From: a virus
DNA: 42,745 bases
Direction: 5' to 3' (one strand)
IMG/VR virus record: IMGVR_UViG_3300046837_000232
Location: 1 to 42,745 of that record
Positions 1 through 7,086 of the stretch are shown here, piece by piece. Both the position numbers and the translations under genes were made by a program. Below the pieces are notes generated by a model. The model was not told the origin of the DNA. It was given only the letters and a program-made list of their open reading frames with translations, and ran no database searches. Every line of letters begins with the position of its first letter. Within the stretch, counting starts at the first letter, position 1.

Positions 1-170
1 AGGCCAGCGAGATCGTGCAGGCTGTGGCAGCTGGTGAGGCAGATCCACCACCACCACCACCAGCCCGGCCGACGTCACCACCCTCCTCCTCCTCATCCGC
101 TCCCACCCACACCACCCCCCCGGCCCGGGGGGGGGGGGTTGGGCCGCCCGCCGGGCCCGGCGGGCCCACT
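1..170. repeat. Terminal direct repeat, left copy (circular join)
   Basis: These 170 bases return at 42576-42745 with only about seven mismatches, all between positions 100 and 140 in a C/G-homopolymer stretch. This is the usual sign that a contig from a circular or circularly permuted molecule was assembled past its own start. The mismatches cluster at a run of about 12 G, so assembly or read error is the simplest explanation. The copy contains a perfect 20-bp GC palindrome at 146-165. Confidence 0.9.
146..165. other. Perfect 20-bp GC palindrome after a G-run
   Basis: Bases 146-165 equal their own reverse complement and are entirely G and C. They follow a run of about 12 G (127-138). The second copy lies near the right end. 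The stretch codes for a Gly/Pro-rich part of the wrap-around gene. Such a hairpin beside a G-run is hard to sequence and probably explains why the circle was cut here. Confidence 0.8.
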
Positions 171-212
171 GGTGCCGACTTTGTAGATTTGTCCACAAAG
201 GGACCTGTTTAA
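171..212 (+). CDS. C-terminal end of the HTH protein that begins at 42035
   Basis: After the terminal repeat, 13 more codons (GADFVDLSTKGPV) and a TAA stop complete the protein that starts at 42035. The apparent ORF beginning with GTG at 15 is only the duplicated part of this gene plus this tail. The stop shares one base with the ATG of the next gene at 212. Confidence 0.75.
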   Translation, partial: GADFVDLSTKGPV

Positions 213-868
213 TGCCATCACGCTACCTGCGCCCAGCGCTCCGCAACAGCGAGCGGTTCAACTCCGTGTCGCTGCTGGCGCAGACGCTCTGGGTGCGCAT
301 CCTGACGCTGGTGGACGACTTCGGGCGTTACAACGGCAGAAAAAGCGTGCTGCTGGGTGAAACATTCGCGGTTTGGAACGAAATCAACCCCGCAAATGCC
401 GTGGAGTTGCCACAACTTGCGGCAGCTTGTGAGGAGTTGCAGGATAAAGGGCTGGTGTTCTTCTACGAGGCGGACGGCAAAAAAGTGCTGCAAATGCTTC
501 AGTGGCAGGAACGTCCGCGAGCAGGCTGCAAGGAAAAGTGGCCGGGACCGGGCAAGTCCTTACAAGCCGCACCGGATTCAGGCAACTTGCCGCAAGTGCA
601 TACGGATGCAGACAAAAGCGTAGCTCCTACGCCTACGCCTACGCCTACGCCTACGCCTTGTGTACCTACGCCTACGCCCCCGCCTGAGAGAGAGAGAAAT
701 GGTGAAGTGGATCTCCAAGCGGAGCGGATCCAGTGGGTGGCGCTGACACGGCGGATCACAGAATTGGAAAAACGCGGGGACGAACTGGACCGGGAGGAGC
801 GGAGGGAATTGGCGACCAAAAAAATTTTGCGGGCTAAACTTCAGGAAAGGCAGGCGAGCGGACTATGA
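212..868 (+). CDS. Replication-initiator-like protein (winged-helix N-terminus)
   Basis: 218 residues. The first 110 residues match the pattern of phage replisome-organiser N-terminal domains: a RYLRPALRNSERF opening, a helix with WVRILTLVDDFGRY, then LQDKGLVFFYEADGKKVLQM and a WQERPR segment. In phages these proteins bind the origin and help load the helicase, which fits a DnaB-type helicase two genes downstream. Residues about 138-158 are a Thr-Pro linker encoded by a CTACGC hexamer microsatellite, and the last 60 residues are a highly charged, probably coiled helix. It starts in a TAATG overlap and ends in an ATGA overlap with the next gene, so translation is probably coupled. The role is inferred from the N-terminal pattern and position. 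Confidence 0.7.
   Translation: MPSRYLRPALRNSERFNSVSLLAQTLWVRILTLVDDFGRYNGRKSVLLGETFAVWNEINPANAVELPQLAAACEELQDKGLVFFYEADGKKVLQMLQWQERPRAGCKEKWPGPGKSLQAAPDSGNLPQVHTDADKSVAPTPTPTPTPTPCVPTPTPPPERERNGEVDLQAERIQWVALTRRITELEKRGDELDREERRELATKKILRAKLQERQASGL
626..672 (+). repeat. CTACGC hexanucleotide microsatellite
   Basis: About five perfect CTACGC units run from 626, with two further units after a short interruption near 664. They encode the Thr-Pro linker of the replication protein. Gain or loss of units keeps the frame and changes only linker length. Confidence 0.85.
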
Positions 869-1077
869 CACAACTGCAGCAAGTCAAAAAATTCAACCGG
901 ACTTATTCGCTGGATACGCCGGTGCGAGTGCATCTGGATGACGGTCGAACCGTGGACACGAAGCTGCGCGCACCTGCGCAACTCCTTGGCGGTCACACAG
1001 CGGTCGTATGGCTCGAGGGAATCTCCGGCTGTTACGCGCTAAACCGAGTGCAACCAATTCCTAGGAGCGAAGCGTGA
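865..1077 (+). CDS. Small conserved-looking protein, unknown function
   Basis: 70 residues. It starts in an ATGA overlap with the replication gene and ends in a GTGA overlap with the helicase gene, so it is almost certainly translated with them. The sequence looks like a small beta-rich domain (TPVRVHLDDGRTVDTKL, then AVVWLEGISGCYALNRVQPI). I see no signal peptide, membrane segment or metal motif. A role as a replication accessory protein is guessed from position only. Confidence 0.65.
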   Translation: MTQLQQVKKFNRTYSLDTPVRVHLDDGRTVDTKLRAPAQLLGGHTAVVWLEGISGCYALNRVQPIPRSEA

Positions 1078-2657
1078 AACCACGAAACATACCGAAGGAG
1101 GAGTTGCCGCCGCATGATGTGGGGCAGGAGCGGGCGGTGTTATCGAGCCTGCTGATTGACCCGGCGATTGCTTACGACGCGTGCCAGGAGGCCGGGGCGA
1201 GCGCGGACTGGTTTTACGATCTGCGCTGCAATACGATCTGGCGGGTGCTGCACGAGTTGCTGGGGAAAATGGCGGCGCAGGAAAATGGCGCGGGTTCGAT
1301 CGTGGGGCCGGACATGCTGATGTTGCACCAGCATTTGAGGCAGAACGATTTGATGGACGAGGCGGGAGGGGAGGCGTGGGTGCTCGAGCTGTTCGAAGCG
1401 GCGCACAGCGCGGCGAACCTGCCGGACTGGCTGGGCACGCTGAAGGAGCTGTGGCAACGGCGCAAGCTGCTGGAGCTGGCCTGGAAGATGAAGGACCAGG
1501 CGCGCACGGGTGAGACGGCCAAGATGATCGAGAGCGGGGTGATCGAGCTTGGGCAGATTTCAGAAAACGCGCAGGCGTGCGCGGAGGTGAACGTGCGGGA
1601 GGTGGCGGCGCAGGTGATCTACGAGCACGAGGAGTATCACCGGGGCAAGCCGCAGATGAAGGGGATCTCGACCGGGCTGGAGAGCGTGGACAAGCTGCTG
1701 CTGGGGCTGGGCCAGGACAAAGGAAATTTCGTGGTGCTGGCGGGACGGCCGGCGGCGGGCAAGAGCGCGTGGATGCTGCAATTCGCATTACACGCGGCGC
1801 TGGATTACGTGTGGTTCAAGCCGGTGCTCGACGGCCAGGGCCAGGCGGTGATGGAAGGGGACAAGTGGAAGGTCACGAGCGGGGTAGGGGTGCCGGTGGC
1901 GATTTTCTCGCTGGAAATGAAAACGCGCACGCTGATGCAGCGGATGCTCTTCCAGCGGGCATTTACGGACCTGCAGCGCTGGCGCACGGGCTACGGCGAG
2001 GGCGAGACGATCCACGAGCTGATACGGGCCGGGCAGCCGTTGATAGACCGGCACAACATCTGGCTGGACGACACGCCGCGATTGACGATCGAACAAGTCC
2101 GGGCCCGGGCGCGGCGGATGAGCCGGCAGTATGGGATCAAGGTTTTCATCCTGGACTACATTCAACTGTTGCGCACGTTATCAGTCCGGAGCGGGGACCG
2201 GGTGGCGGAGCTGACGTGGATCTCGAGCGAGCTGGCGGCGCTTGGCAAGGAGCTGGACGCGCTGTGGGTGGTGCTGGCGCAGATGAACCGGGACATTGAG
2301 AAGGAGGGGGACCGCAAGCCGCGCCTGGCGGACCTGAAAGATTGCGGGGCGATCGAGCAGGACGCGGACCTGGTGGGGTTCCTTTACAAGCCGCAACTGG
2401 CGGAGAAGGAGCGGGCGGAGTATCACGACATGATGGAGGCGGACTTTGGGGATGACTGGAGCAAGAAACCGGAGCGGGTGAATTTGTTCATCGCCAAAAA
2501 CCGCAACGGATTTGACGGGAACTGCAAGCTGCTGTTTCAGAGGAGCTGCACGCGGTTTTACGATTGGGAATGGTGGAAGCGCAACCGCAACCAGGTGGCG
2601 GCGGCGGCGCGGGAGAGAAATCAAACCGGAATGAATTTAACCGCAGAGAACGCATAG
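1074..2657 (+). CDS. dnaB: DnaB-like replicative helicase
   Basis: 527 residues from a GTG start coupled to the previous stop. The N-terminal helical domain (LPPHDVGQERAVLSSLLIDP, about residues 11-30) is typical of DnaB/gp4-type helicases. The RecA-like core carries a Walker A motif GRPAAGKS near residue 224, the FSLEM motif near 280, Walker B FILDYIQLL near 358, an AQMNRDIE segment near 403 and DLKDCGAIEQDAD near 420. This enzyme unwinds DNA ahead of the fork as a hexameric ring. A stretch of about 35 residues between Walker A and FSLEM is longer than usual. The last residues, NLTAENA, come from a junction repeat (2636-2668) that has become the C-terminus. Confidence 0.95.
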   Translation: MKPRNIPKEELPPHDVGQERAVLSSLLIDPAIAYDACQEAGASADWFYDLRCNTIWRVLHELLGKMAAQENGAGSIVGPDMLMLHQHLRQNDLMDEAGGEAWVLELFEAAHSAANLPDWLGTLKELWQRRKLLELAWKMKDQARTGETAKMIESGVIELGQISENAQACAEVNVREVAAQVIYEHEEYHRGKPQMKGISTGLESVDKLLLGLGQDKGNFVVLAGRPAAGKSAWMLQFALHAALDYVWFKPVLDGQGQAVMEGDKWKVTSGVGVPVAIFSLEMKTRTLMQRMLFQRAFTDLQRWRTGYGEGETIHELIRAGQPLIDRHNIWLDDTPRLTIEQVRARARRMSRQYGIKVFILDYIQLLRTLSVRSGDRVAELTWISSELAALGKELDALWVVLAQMNRDIEKEGDRKPRLADLKDCGAIEQDADLVGFLYKPQLAEKERAEYHDMMEADFGDDWSKKPERVNLFIAKNRNGFDGNCKLLFQRSCTRFYDWEWWKRNRNQVAAAARERNQTGMNLTAENA

Positions 2658-2668
2658 AACACAAAGAA
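2636..2668 (+). repeat. AACGCARAG-family repeat at a gene junction
   Basis: A degenerate nonamer array beginning TTTAACCGCAGAGAACGC. It encodes the helicase C-terminus and ends just before the ATG at 2672, so it also forms the leader of the next gene. Confidence 0.85.
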
Positions 2669-2671
2669 CCT

Positions 2672-3115
2672 ATGAGCAAAAGAAAGCACCGGATCAACGC
2701 GCACGCGTTTGCGATTCTAAACGGGGACTCGAAGTGGAACGACCTGTTTGGAGTGCCGATCGTGCCGCTGCGATCCAGCACAATCTGGACGTGTTACACG
2801 GAGCCGCCGTTTCGGTATTACGAAATGGATCTGAACTGGGTGAGGGGCGAAGCGCAGGAATTGGCGATCAAGGCGCTCAAGAGTTTAATGGGAAACCGCA
2901 AGATCGAACTGGGGAAGGTGTGCCGGCAGCGCGAAACCTTGCCGCTGGAAACAAAGCACGTGCGGGGTGTGCTCGACTTTGAGGAGCTGCGAATCACGAC
3001 GCAGGGAGCGCTGAAGGACGCGGCGCGCGTGGCGGAAGCGTTTGCCGATTCGATGGCGCCCATGGTCGAGAAATTGCTGAAGACGGCCAGGGGGATTGTG
3101 AAAGTGAGGCTGTGA
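2672..3115 (+). CDS. Unknown early protein
   Basis: 147 residues from the ATG at 2672, which directly follows a junction repeat; the longer frame from 2564 reads through the repeat and the helicase gene and is unlikely. The start MSKRKHRINAHAFAILNGDSK is basic. The second half is helical (REAEAL-like charged pattern ending in VEKLLKTARGIVKVRL). No motif is recognised. The place between helicase and terminase suggests a DNA-metabolism accessory protein, but this is only positional. Confidence 0.65.
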   Translation: MSKRKHRINAHAFAILNGDSKWNDLFGVPIVPLRSSTIWTCYTEPPFRYYEMDLNWVRGEAQELAIKALKSLMGNRKIELGKVCRQRETLPLETKHVRGVLDFEELRITTQGALKDAARVAEAFADSMAPMVEKLLKTARGIVKVRL

Positions 3116-3116
3116 G

Positions 3117-3359
3117 TTGAAAGTGACAATTACTCAGCACGACATAGATCACGGGCTTGCGGCGAGTTTTTGGCATTGTCCAGTTGCCTTGGCTGTCACT
3201 CGCAAAACTGGCCTGGGCTGGAAAATAGACAACGACCGTGCGACGTACGACGAGGAGCACCGGGTATTATCGCTCAGGGCCAGGCAGTTCATCCGCAACT
3301 TCGATTCCGGAAAGCGCGTCAAGCCGTGCTCGATGTTAGTGTGGAAAGAAAGAAAATGA
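3117..3359 (+). CDS. Small phage protein of the CPVALA type
   Basis: 80 residues from a TTG start one base after the previous stop (GTG at 3123 is the alternative). The pattern ITQHDIDHG, then CPVALAVTRKTG, and near the end ARQFIRNFDSGKRVKP resembles a family of short phage and mobile-element proteins of unknown function that share a D-I-D-x-G opening, a CPVALA motif and an FD-x-G segment. It ends in an ATGA overlap with the terminase gene, so the two are probably co-translated. Confidence 0.65.
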   Translation: MKVTITQHDIDHGLAASFWHCPVALAVTRKTGLGWKIDNDRATYDEEHRVLSLRARQFIRNFDSGKRVKPCSMLVWKERK

Positions 3360-5152
3360 CGACGGCGCCAACAGCGCAATTAAAGTGGACGGCGCATCCG
3401 GTGGCGGATGAGTTGGTGCCGGCGCTATCGGAGTCGGAGCTGGATGCGTGGCTGGCGCAACCGGGCGGGGATGCGGCCGTGCTCGAGTACTGGGATGCGC
3501 GGGAGCGGATGATTCGGGAGTCGGACGAGGACCCGCTGCGCTACGGGTTCGAGCTGCCCTTTTGGAAGGACGTGCGGACGATCCTGGAGAACCGGGACGA
3601 GTTGTATGCGCTGGGCGGCAACGGGCCGGGCAAGACGGAGATCGGCGGGAAGATCGTGGCCGAGACGCTGTGTTACAACTCCAACAAGCGGGTGCTGTGC
3701 GTGGCGACAAACGAGAATTCGAGCAAGCAGCTGCAGCAGCCGGCGGTTTACAAATACCTGCCTCGCGCTCTCAAATCGCGTAATGAGCTGACGAGTCCCC
3801 AGCGGCGGGAGCGAGTGGCCAAGGTGAAGTACACGCCGGCGGGCGGGTTCACGGAGGCGACGTTTGTTTTGCCAAACCGCTCGCAATGCTGGTTCAAGAC
3901 GGTGCGCCAATACCTGGATGATCCGAACAGTTTCGAGGGGCCGGAGTATGACCTGGTGTGGCTGGATGAACCGGCGCCGCTCAAACTGCTGGCCACACTG
4001 CGCTATCGCGTGCATAAGCGGGCGGGGAAAATTTTCGTGACGTTCACGGCGATCCATGGGTTTGACGCGGTGTGCAACGAGGTGTTGACGGGAGCCAAAT
4101 TGGTCAAGAGCTTGCCGATGAATTGGCGTTGGCGGACTAAGAATTTAACCGCAGAGAACGCAGAGAACGCAAAGGCGGTGGACGGATTCGCGGATCCGGA
4201 GTTGAAGATACCCGTCCTTGACCCGGGAGAGGTGCAGGTGAAGGGATGTCCGAAGGGGCACATGCCATACCGGATGCAGCCGCTCAATGCGCGGCAGTCC
4301 GTGATTTTTCTTTGGACGCACTGGAATGTTTTTCTGCCCAAGAGCAAGCAGCAGAAGGGGGCGCCGGCGGTGTTCGACGCGGCGCGCAACGACAACAAGG
4401 GGAAGGTGCGCACGCGGCTCTTTGGGTGGGCGGACAAACTTTCCGGTACCGCCTTTCCGTTGTTCAGTCCGGCGGTGCACGTGATCAAGCCCGGGAAGAT
4501 CCCAACGGAGGGAACGGATTATCGGGGCGGGGATCCGGCGACGGCGCGGAGCATGTTCATCTTGTGGGCGCGGGTGGACGAGCAGGGCCGGGCGTTTGTG
4601 TTCGATGAATCGCCGCGTTACGAGGAGGGGGAATGGGTGGGCAGCGATGGGGAGATAGGGGACGGGCAGAGGATCTACGCGGGCCTGGGGACGGTGTGGT
4701 ACAAGCAACATATCCGACAGCGGGAGATCGAGCACGGCCAGGAGGCGATCGCGGCCTACGGGGATCCGCGTGGGTTCGCGACGCAGGCGGCATCGGCCGA
4801 AGGGAACACGAGCCTGTTCAATTTGTTCCAGCAGCAAAACACGGGCGAGCACGGGGCGCCGATGGATTGGCGGCCGGCGATGGTTCGGCAGACGATTAAC
4901 CTGGACCTGGAGAACGTGAACGATTTGCTGGCGTATGACCCGGACAAGCCGGTGACGATCGAGAACGAGCCGCGCCTCTACATCAGCGAGCGCTGCCAGA
5001 ACCTGATCCGGTGCATGCTCAACTGGAGCCTGGACCAGGCGCGGACCAGCCCGTGGAAAGACCCAGTGGACACGCTGCGCTATTTGTTTGGGCAACCGCT
5101 TTACTATGTGGACCCGGAGATACCGGAGGTTGTTGGTGGGAGAGGATGGTAG
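3356..5152 (+). CDS. terL: Terminase large subunit
   Basis: 598 residues from ATG 3356 (ATGA overlap); the open frame begins earlier at 3170 but that part overlaps the preceding gene. The ATPase domain has Walker A GGNGPGKT at residues 87-94 and Walker B LVWLDE with D204-E205. The C-terminal RNase H-like nuclease part contains YRGGDPATARSM (first acidic residue) and a later AYGDPRG segment. The enzyme packages DNA into the prohead through the portal encoded at 7087. Residues about 263-274 (NLTAENAENAKA) are encoded by a junction-type repeat inserted in frame between the ATPase and nuclease domains. The length is normal for the family, so the insertion is probably tolerated in a linker. Confidence 0.93.
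   Translation: MTTAPTAQLKWTAHPVADELVPALSESELDAWLAQPGGDAAVLEYWDARERMIRESDEDPLRYGFELPFWKDVRTILENRDELYALGGNGPGKTEIGGKIVAETLCYNSNKRVLCVATNENSSKQLQQPAVYKYLPRALKSRNELTSPQRRERVAKVKYTPAGGFTEATFVLPNRSQCWFKTVRQYLDDPNSFEGPEYDLVWLDEPAPLKLLATLRYRVHKRAGKIFVTFTAIHGFDAVCNEVLTGAKLVKSLPMNWRWRTKNLTAENAENAKAVDGFADPELKIPVLDPGEVQVKGCPKGHMPYRMQPLNARQSVIFLWTHWNVFLPKSKQQKGAPAVFDAARNDNKGKVRTRLFGWADKLSGTAFPLFSPAVHVIKPGKIPTEGTDYRGGDPATARSMFILWARVDEQGRAFVFDESPRYEEGEWVGSDGEIGDGQRIYAGLGTVWYKQHIRQREIEHGQEAIAAYGDPRGFATQAASAEGNTSLFNLFQQQNTGEHGAPMDWRPAMVRQTINLDLENVNDLLAYDPDKPVTIENEPRLYISERCQNLIRCMLNWSLDQARTSPWKDPVDTLRYLFGQPLYYVDPEIPEVVGGRGW
4144..4174 (+). repeat. AACGCARAG-family repeat inside terL
   Basis: A near-consensus copy (TTTAACCGC, then three nonamers) lies wholly inside the terminase gene and is read in the T-A-E-N-A-E-N-A frame. 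It falls at the boundary between the ATPase and nuclease domains. Confidence 0.9.
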
Positions 5153-5154
5153 GA

Positions 5155-5191
5155 TTGGGAATTGAGAATTGAAAATTTGTGATTTGAAAAT
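5155..5191 (+). repeat. Heptamer repeat (ATTGAGA type)
   Basis: Tandem 7-nt units (TTGGGAA, TTGAGAA, TTGAAAA and so on) fill the space between terL and the next ATG at 5190. The same family appears at 10538, 28550 and 30380. Confidence 0.85.
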
Positions 5192-5399
5192 GAAGCGGCC
5201 GCTGAGTCGGAGACACGGGCCGGATTGTCACTGCTGGATTCGGGGGCCGGAGGTGCGGGAGTTGACGGGGTGGAACGCGCAGTATGTGGCGAAGCTGAGG
5301 AAGGCGGGGGTGCTGCGGACGCACCAGGTGACGGAGCGGGGCTGGCCGTGGTACGAGCGCAGCCAGGTGATGGAGATTTTGAACGGGGAAAATAAATGA
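5190..5399 (+). CDS. Small HTH (excisionase/MerR-type) protein
   Basis: 69 residues from ATG 5190, chosen because it follows the junction repeat; an in-frame TTG at 5169 lies inside the repeat. A C-x-C pair (CHCW) precedes a helix-turn-helix of the excisionase/MerR kind: IRGPEVRELTGWNAQYVAKL, then a wing ending YERSQVMEIL. Such proteins bind DNA as regulators; in this position a small-terminase or packaging regulator role is also possible. The stop overlaps a repeat-derived mini-ORF (5396-5455) that leads to the next gene. Confidence 0.65.
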   Translation: MKRPLSRRHGPDCHCWIRGPEVRELTGWNAQYVAKLRKAGVLRTHQVTERGWPWYERSQVMEILNGENK

Positions 5400-5455
5400 T
5401 GAACCTGATTAGCCGCGAAAAGGCGCAAAAGTCGCAAAGGGAATTACTACTATGA
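5396..5455 (+). CDS. Repeat-derived 19-residue bridging mini-ORF
   Basis: The frame starts ATGATG in an ATGA overlap with the stop at 5397-5399 and ends TGA overlapping the ATG of the next gene (5452). The peptide ([14 protein letters not shown] at its end) is encoded mainly by the repeat at 5410-5440. It may be a translational bridge that lets ribosomes cross the repeat rather than a functional protein. Confidence 0.4.
   Translation: MMNLISREKAQKSQRELLL
5410..5440 (+). repeat. CGCAAAA-type nonamer repeat
   Basis: TAGCCGCGAAAAGGCGCAAA followed by a third unit; a sister of the AACGCARAG family with 9-nt period. Other copies lie at 26149 and 33489. Confidence 0.85.
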
Positions 5456-6411
5456 GCCAAGTGACTAAGATTGAGTGGGCGGATCATACGTGGAACCCGT
5501 GGATTGGGTGCACGAAGGTGAGCACCGGGTGCCAGTTTTGTTACGCGGAAGCGATGGCCAAACGGCTGGGGGTGGAATGGGGCGGGGAGCGGCGGCTGAC
5601 CAAGGACTGGAACCCGCCTTATCGGTGGGACCGGAAAAGCTCTTATGACCGGAACAAGCCAAAGCCGCGGGTGTTCCCGAGCCTGATGGATTGGCTGGAC
5701 CCGGATGTGCCTGCGATCTGGCTGGCGCGATTCTGGTGCCTGATGATGGTGACGCGGCACGTGAACTGGCTGCTGCTGACGAAGAGGCCGGCTTTGTGGG
5801 CGGCGCGAATGACGGAGGTGGTGAAGGAGCTGCTGGTGATAGCGGAGCAACGTGGAGACTGGAAGAACCCGCTCAATGATTCGTACGACGGCACGCTGAC
5901 TAGATTCAATAGGGAGCAGATTAGAGACTATGCGGGCATGGCGGAGCAGTGGGTGATCCATCGGGAGCCGCCGGTGAACCTATGGATTGGGGCATCGGTG
6001 GAGAACCAGGCGATGGCGGATTACCGGATCCCGATCCTGCAACAGATCCCGGCGATGGTGCGGTTTCTCTCGTGCGAGCCGCTGCTGGGGCGGGTGGACA
6101 TCAAACCCAAATTGCCGTTTGAACATTTCCCGATTGACTGGATGATCGTGGGCGGGGAGAGCGGCCCGCATGCGCGGCCGTGCGTGCAGAACTGGATTTC
6201 GGAGCTGGTGTTTTGGTCGCAGACCCAAAAGGTGCCGTGCTTTGTGAAGCAACTGGGCGGCAACTCGATTTGGACGGATCCGTTTGCGGGGGACCCGGAG
6301 CGGTACCGGCGCAAACATAAACACCGAAAAGGGGGAGATCCGGCGGAGTGGATTGAGAGCTTGCGTGTAAGACAGTTTCCGATTACAAGCAGAGGAGCGG
6401 CCCATGAGTGA
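5452..6411 (+). CDS. Phage Gp37/Gp68 family (DUF5131) protein
   Basis: 319 residues. The start [14 protein letters not shown], the three cysteines C20, C27 and C30 in a C-x6-C-x2-C pattern followed by YAE, and [11 protein letters not shown] near residue 233 are hallmarks of the family. The cysteine pattern resembles radical-SAM-like iron-sulphur sites, but the biochemical role is not established. Members are common in phages and mobile elements. Here it stands between terminase and portal genes. Its end overlaps the ACP gene by 8 nt, so the two are probably made together, which is unusual company for this family. Confidence 0.9.
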   Translation: MSQVTKIEWADHTWNPWIGCTKVSTGCQFCYAEAMAKRLGVEWGGERRLTKDWNPPYRWDRKSSYDRNKPKPRVFPSLMDWLDPDVPAIWLARFWCLMMVTRHVNWLLLTKRPALWAARMTEVVKELLVIAEQRGDWKNPLNDSYDGTLTRFNREQIRDYAGMAEQWVIHREPPVNLWIGASVENQAMADYRIPILQQIPAMVRFLSCEPLLGRVDIKPKLPFEHFPIDWMIVGGESGPHARPCVQNWISELVFWSQTQKVPCFVKQLGGNSIWTDPFAGDPERYRRKHKHRKGGDPAEWIESLRVRQFPITSRGAAHE

Positions 6412-6670
6412 AGACCTGATTTTGGAGAGCGTGCTCCAGCGATTGCGGGAGGATGGGCATAAGGCGCTGGTGGGGAGCGTGGATCCGCAAGCGTTGCGGC
6501 TGGAGGAGGACCTGGGGCTGGACTCGATGGATGTTCTGGAGCTGCTGATGGAGCTGGAGGAGGAGCACGGGATAGACATACCGGAGGAACTGACCGAGGA
6601 CGTCGAGACGGTGGGCGACCTGGCCAGGGTGGTGTGGCTGCTGGTGGCGAAACAGAAGGCGAATTTGTGA
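6404..6670 (+). CDS. Acyl carrier protein-like protein
   Basis: 88 residues with the ACP fold pattern: an N-terminal helix, then [20 protein letters not shown], with S41 of the DSMD motif as the expected phosphopantetheine attachment site, and a final [11 protein letters not shown] helix. If modified by a host phosphopantetheinyl transferase it would carry acyl groups as thioesters in the cytoplasm. No synthase, transferase or acyltransferase of fatty-acid type is adjacent; the nearest candidates are a GNAT-like protein (26174) and an ATP-grasp protein (36968) far downstream. It overlaps both neighbours (8 nt upstream, GTGA downstream), so it belongs to the operon. Confidence 0.88.
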   Translation: MSEDLILESVLQRLREDGHKALVGSVDPQALRLEEDLGLDSMDVLELLMELEEEHGIDIPEELTEDVETVGDLARVVWLLVAKQKANL

Positions 6671-6897
6671 GCAAGCAAAGACGAATCGTGCAGGTGATGC
6701 ACAAGCTGACCGCGAGGACGACCGGAGATCTGGCGGTGGGCAAGACCTTCAACTTTCAAAGCGGGGACGCGTACCTGGTGCAGCGCAACGGGAGTGTGCT
6801 GAGCCAGGAGCGCAAGCCATGGCGCAATAAGGCGGAGATGAAGGCGTACCACAAACGACTGCGCGACGAGGGGAGGGCTTGTGAACGACATCATTGA
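6667..6897 (+). CDS. Small unknown protein
   Basis: 76 residues from GTG 6667, which overlaps the ACP stop as GTGA; an in-frame ATG at 6634 lies inside the ACP gene. The sequence is basic ([20 protein letters not shown], later NKAEMKAYHKRLRDEG). I recognise no domain. It ends inside the start of the next gene. Confidence 0.6.
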   Translation: MSKQRRIVQVMHKLTARTTGDLAVGKTFNFQSGDAYLVQRNGSVLSQERKPWRNKAEMKAYHKRLRDEGRACERHH

Positions 6898-7084
6898 CGG
6901 GGACCTGATTGTGAGCCTGGACAGTGGCGTGGTGGTGGTGACGCTGCCATTGGGCAGGGGGCGGATCATGTTGCCGCCGGCGCAGGCGATGGACCTGGCC
7001 AAACTTTTGGTGAAGAAGGTGGACGAATCAATGAATTTTAACCGCAAAGAACGCAGAGAACGCAGAGGCAAGAAAGGAAAATAA
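6881..7084 (+). CDS. Small unknown protein with repeat-encoded basic tail
   Basis: 67 residues from GTG 6881, overlapping the previous gene by 17 nt. The core has two beta-like stretches and a helix (SGVVVVTLPLGRGRIMLPPAQAMDLAKLLV), a layout shared with the protein at 10915, so the two may be distant paralogues. The final 15 residues (NFNRKERRERRGKKGK) are encoded by a junction repeat and give a strongly basic tail that other members would not be expected to have. Confidence 0.6.
   Translation: MNDIIDGDLIVSLDSGVVVVTLPLGRGRIMLPPAQAMDLAKLLVKKVDESMNFNRKERRERRGKKGK
7036..7070 (+). repeat. AACGCARAG-family repeat upstream of the portal gene
   Basis: A consensus copy read in the N-R-K-E-R-R-E-R-R frame as the C-terminus of the preceding gene. 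It ends 16 nt before the portal ATG. Confidence 0.9.
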
Positions 7085-7086
7085 TT

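Noticed and set aside
15-212. Stand-alone 65-residue Pro/Ser-rich ORF with GTG start
   Set aside because: It is the duplicated 3' part of the gene starting at 42035 plus its true end; only an effect of cutting the circle here.
3170-3355. 62-residue upstream extension of the terminase frame
   Set aside because: Covers the preceding small gene; ATG 3356 overlaps its stop as ATGA and fits TerL length.
4145-5095. 316-residue minus-strand ORF opposite terL
   Set aside because: Shadow frame; the plus strand carries the terminase nuclease domain.
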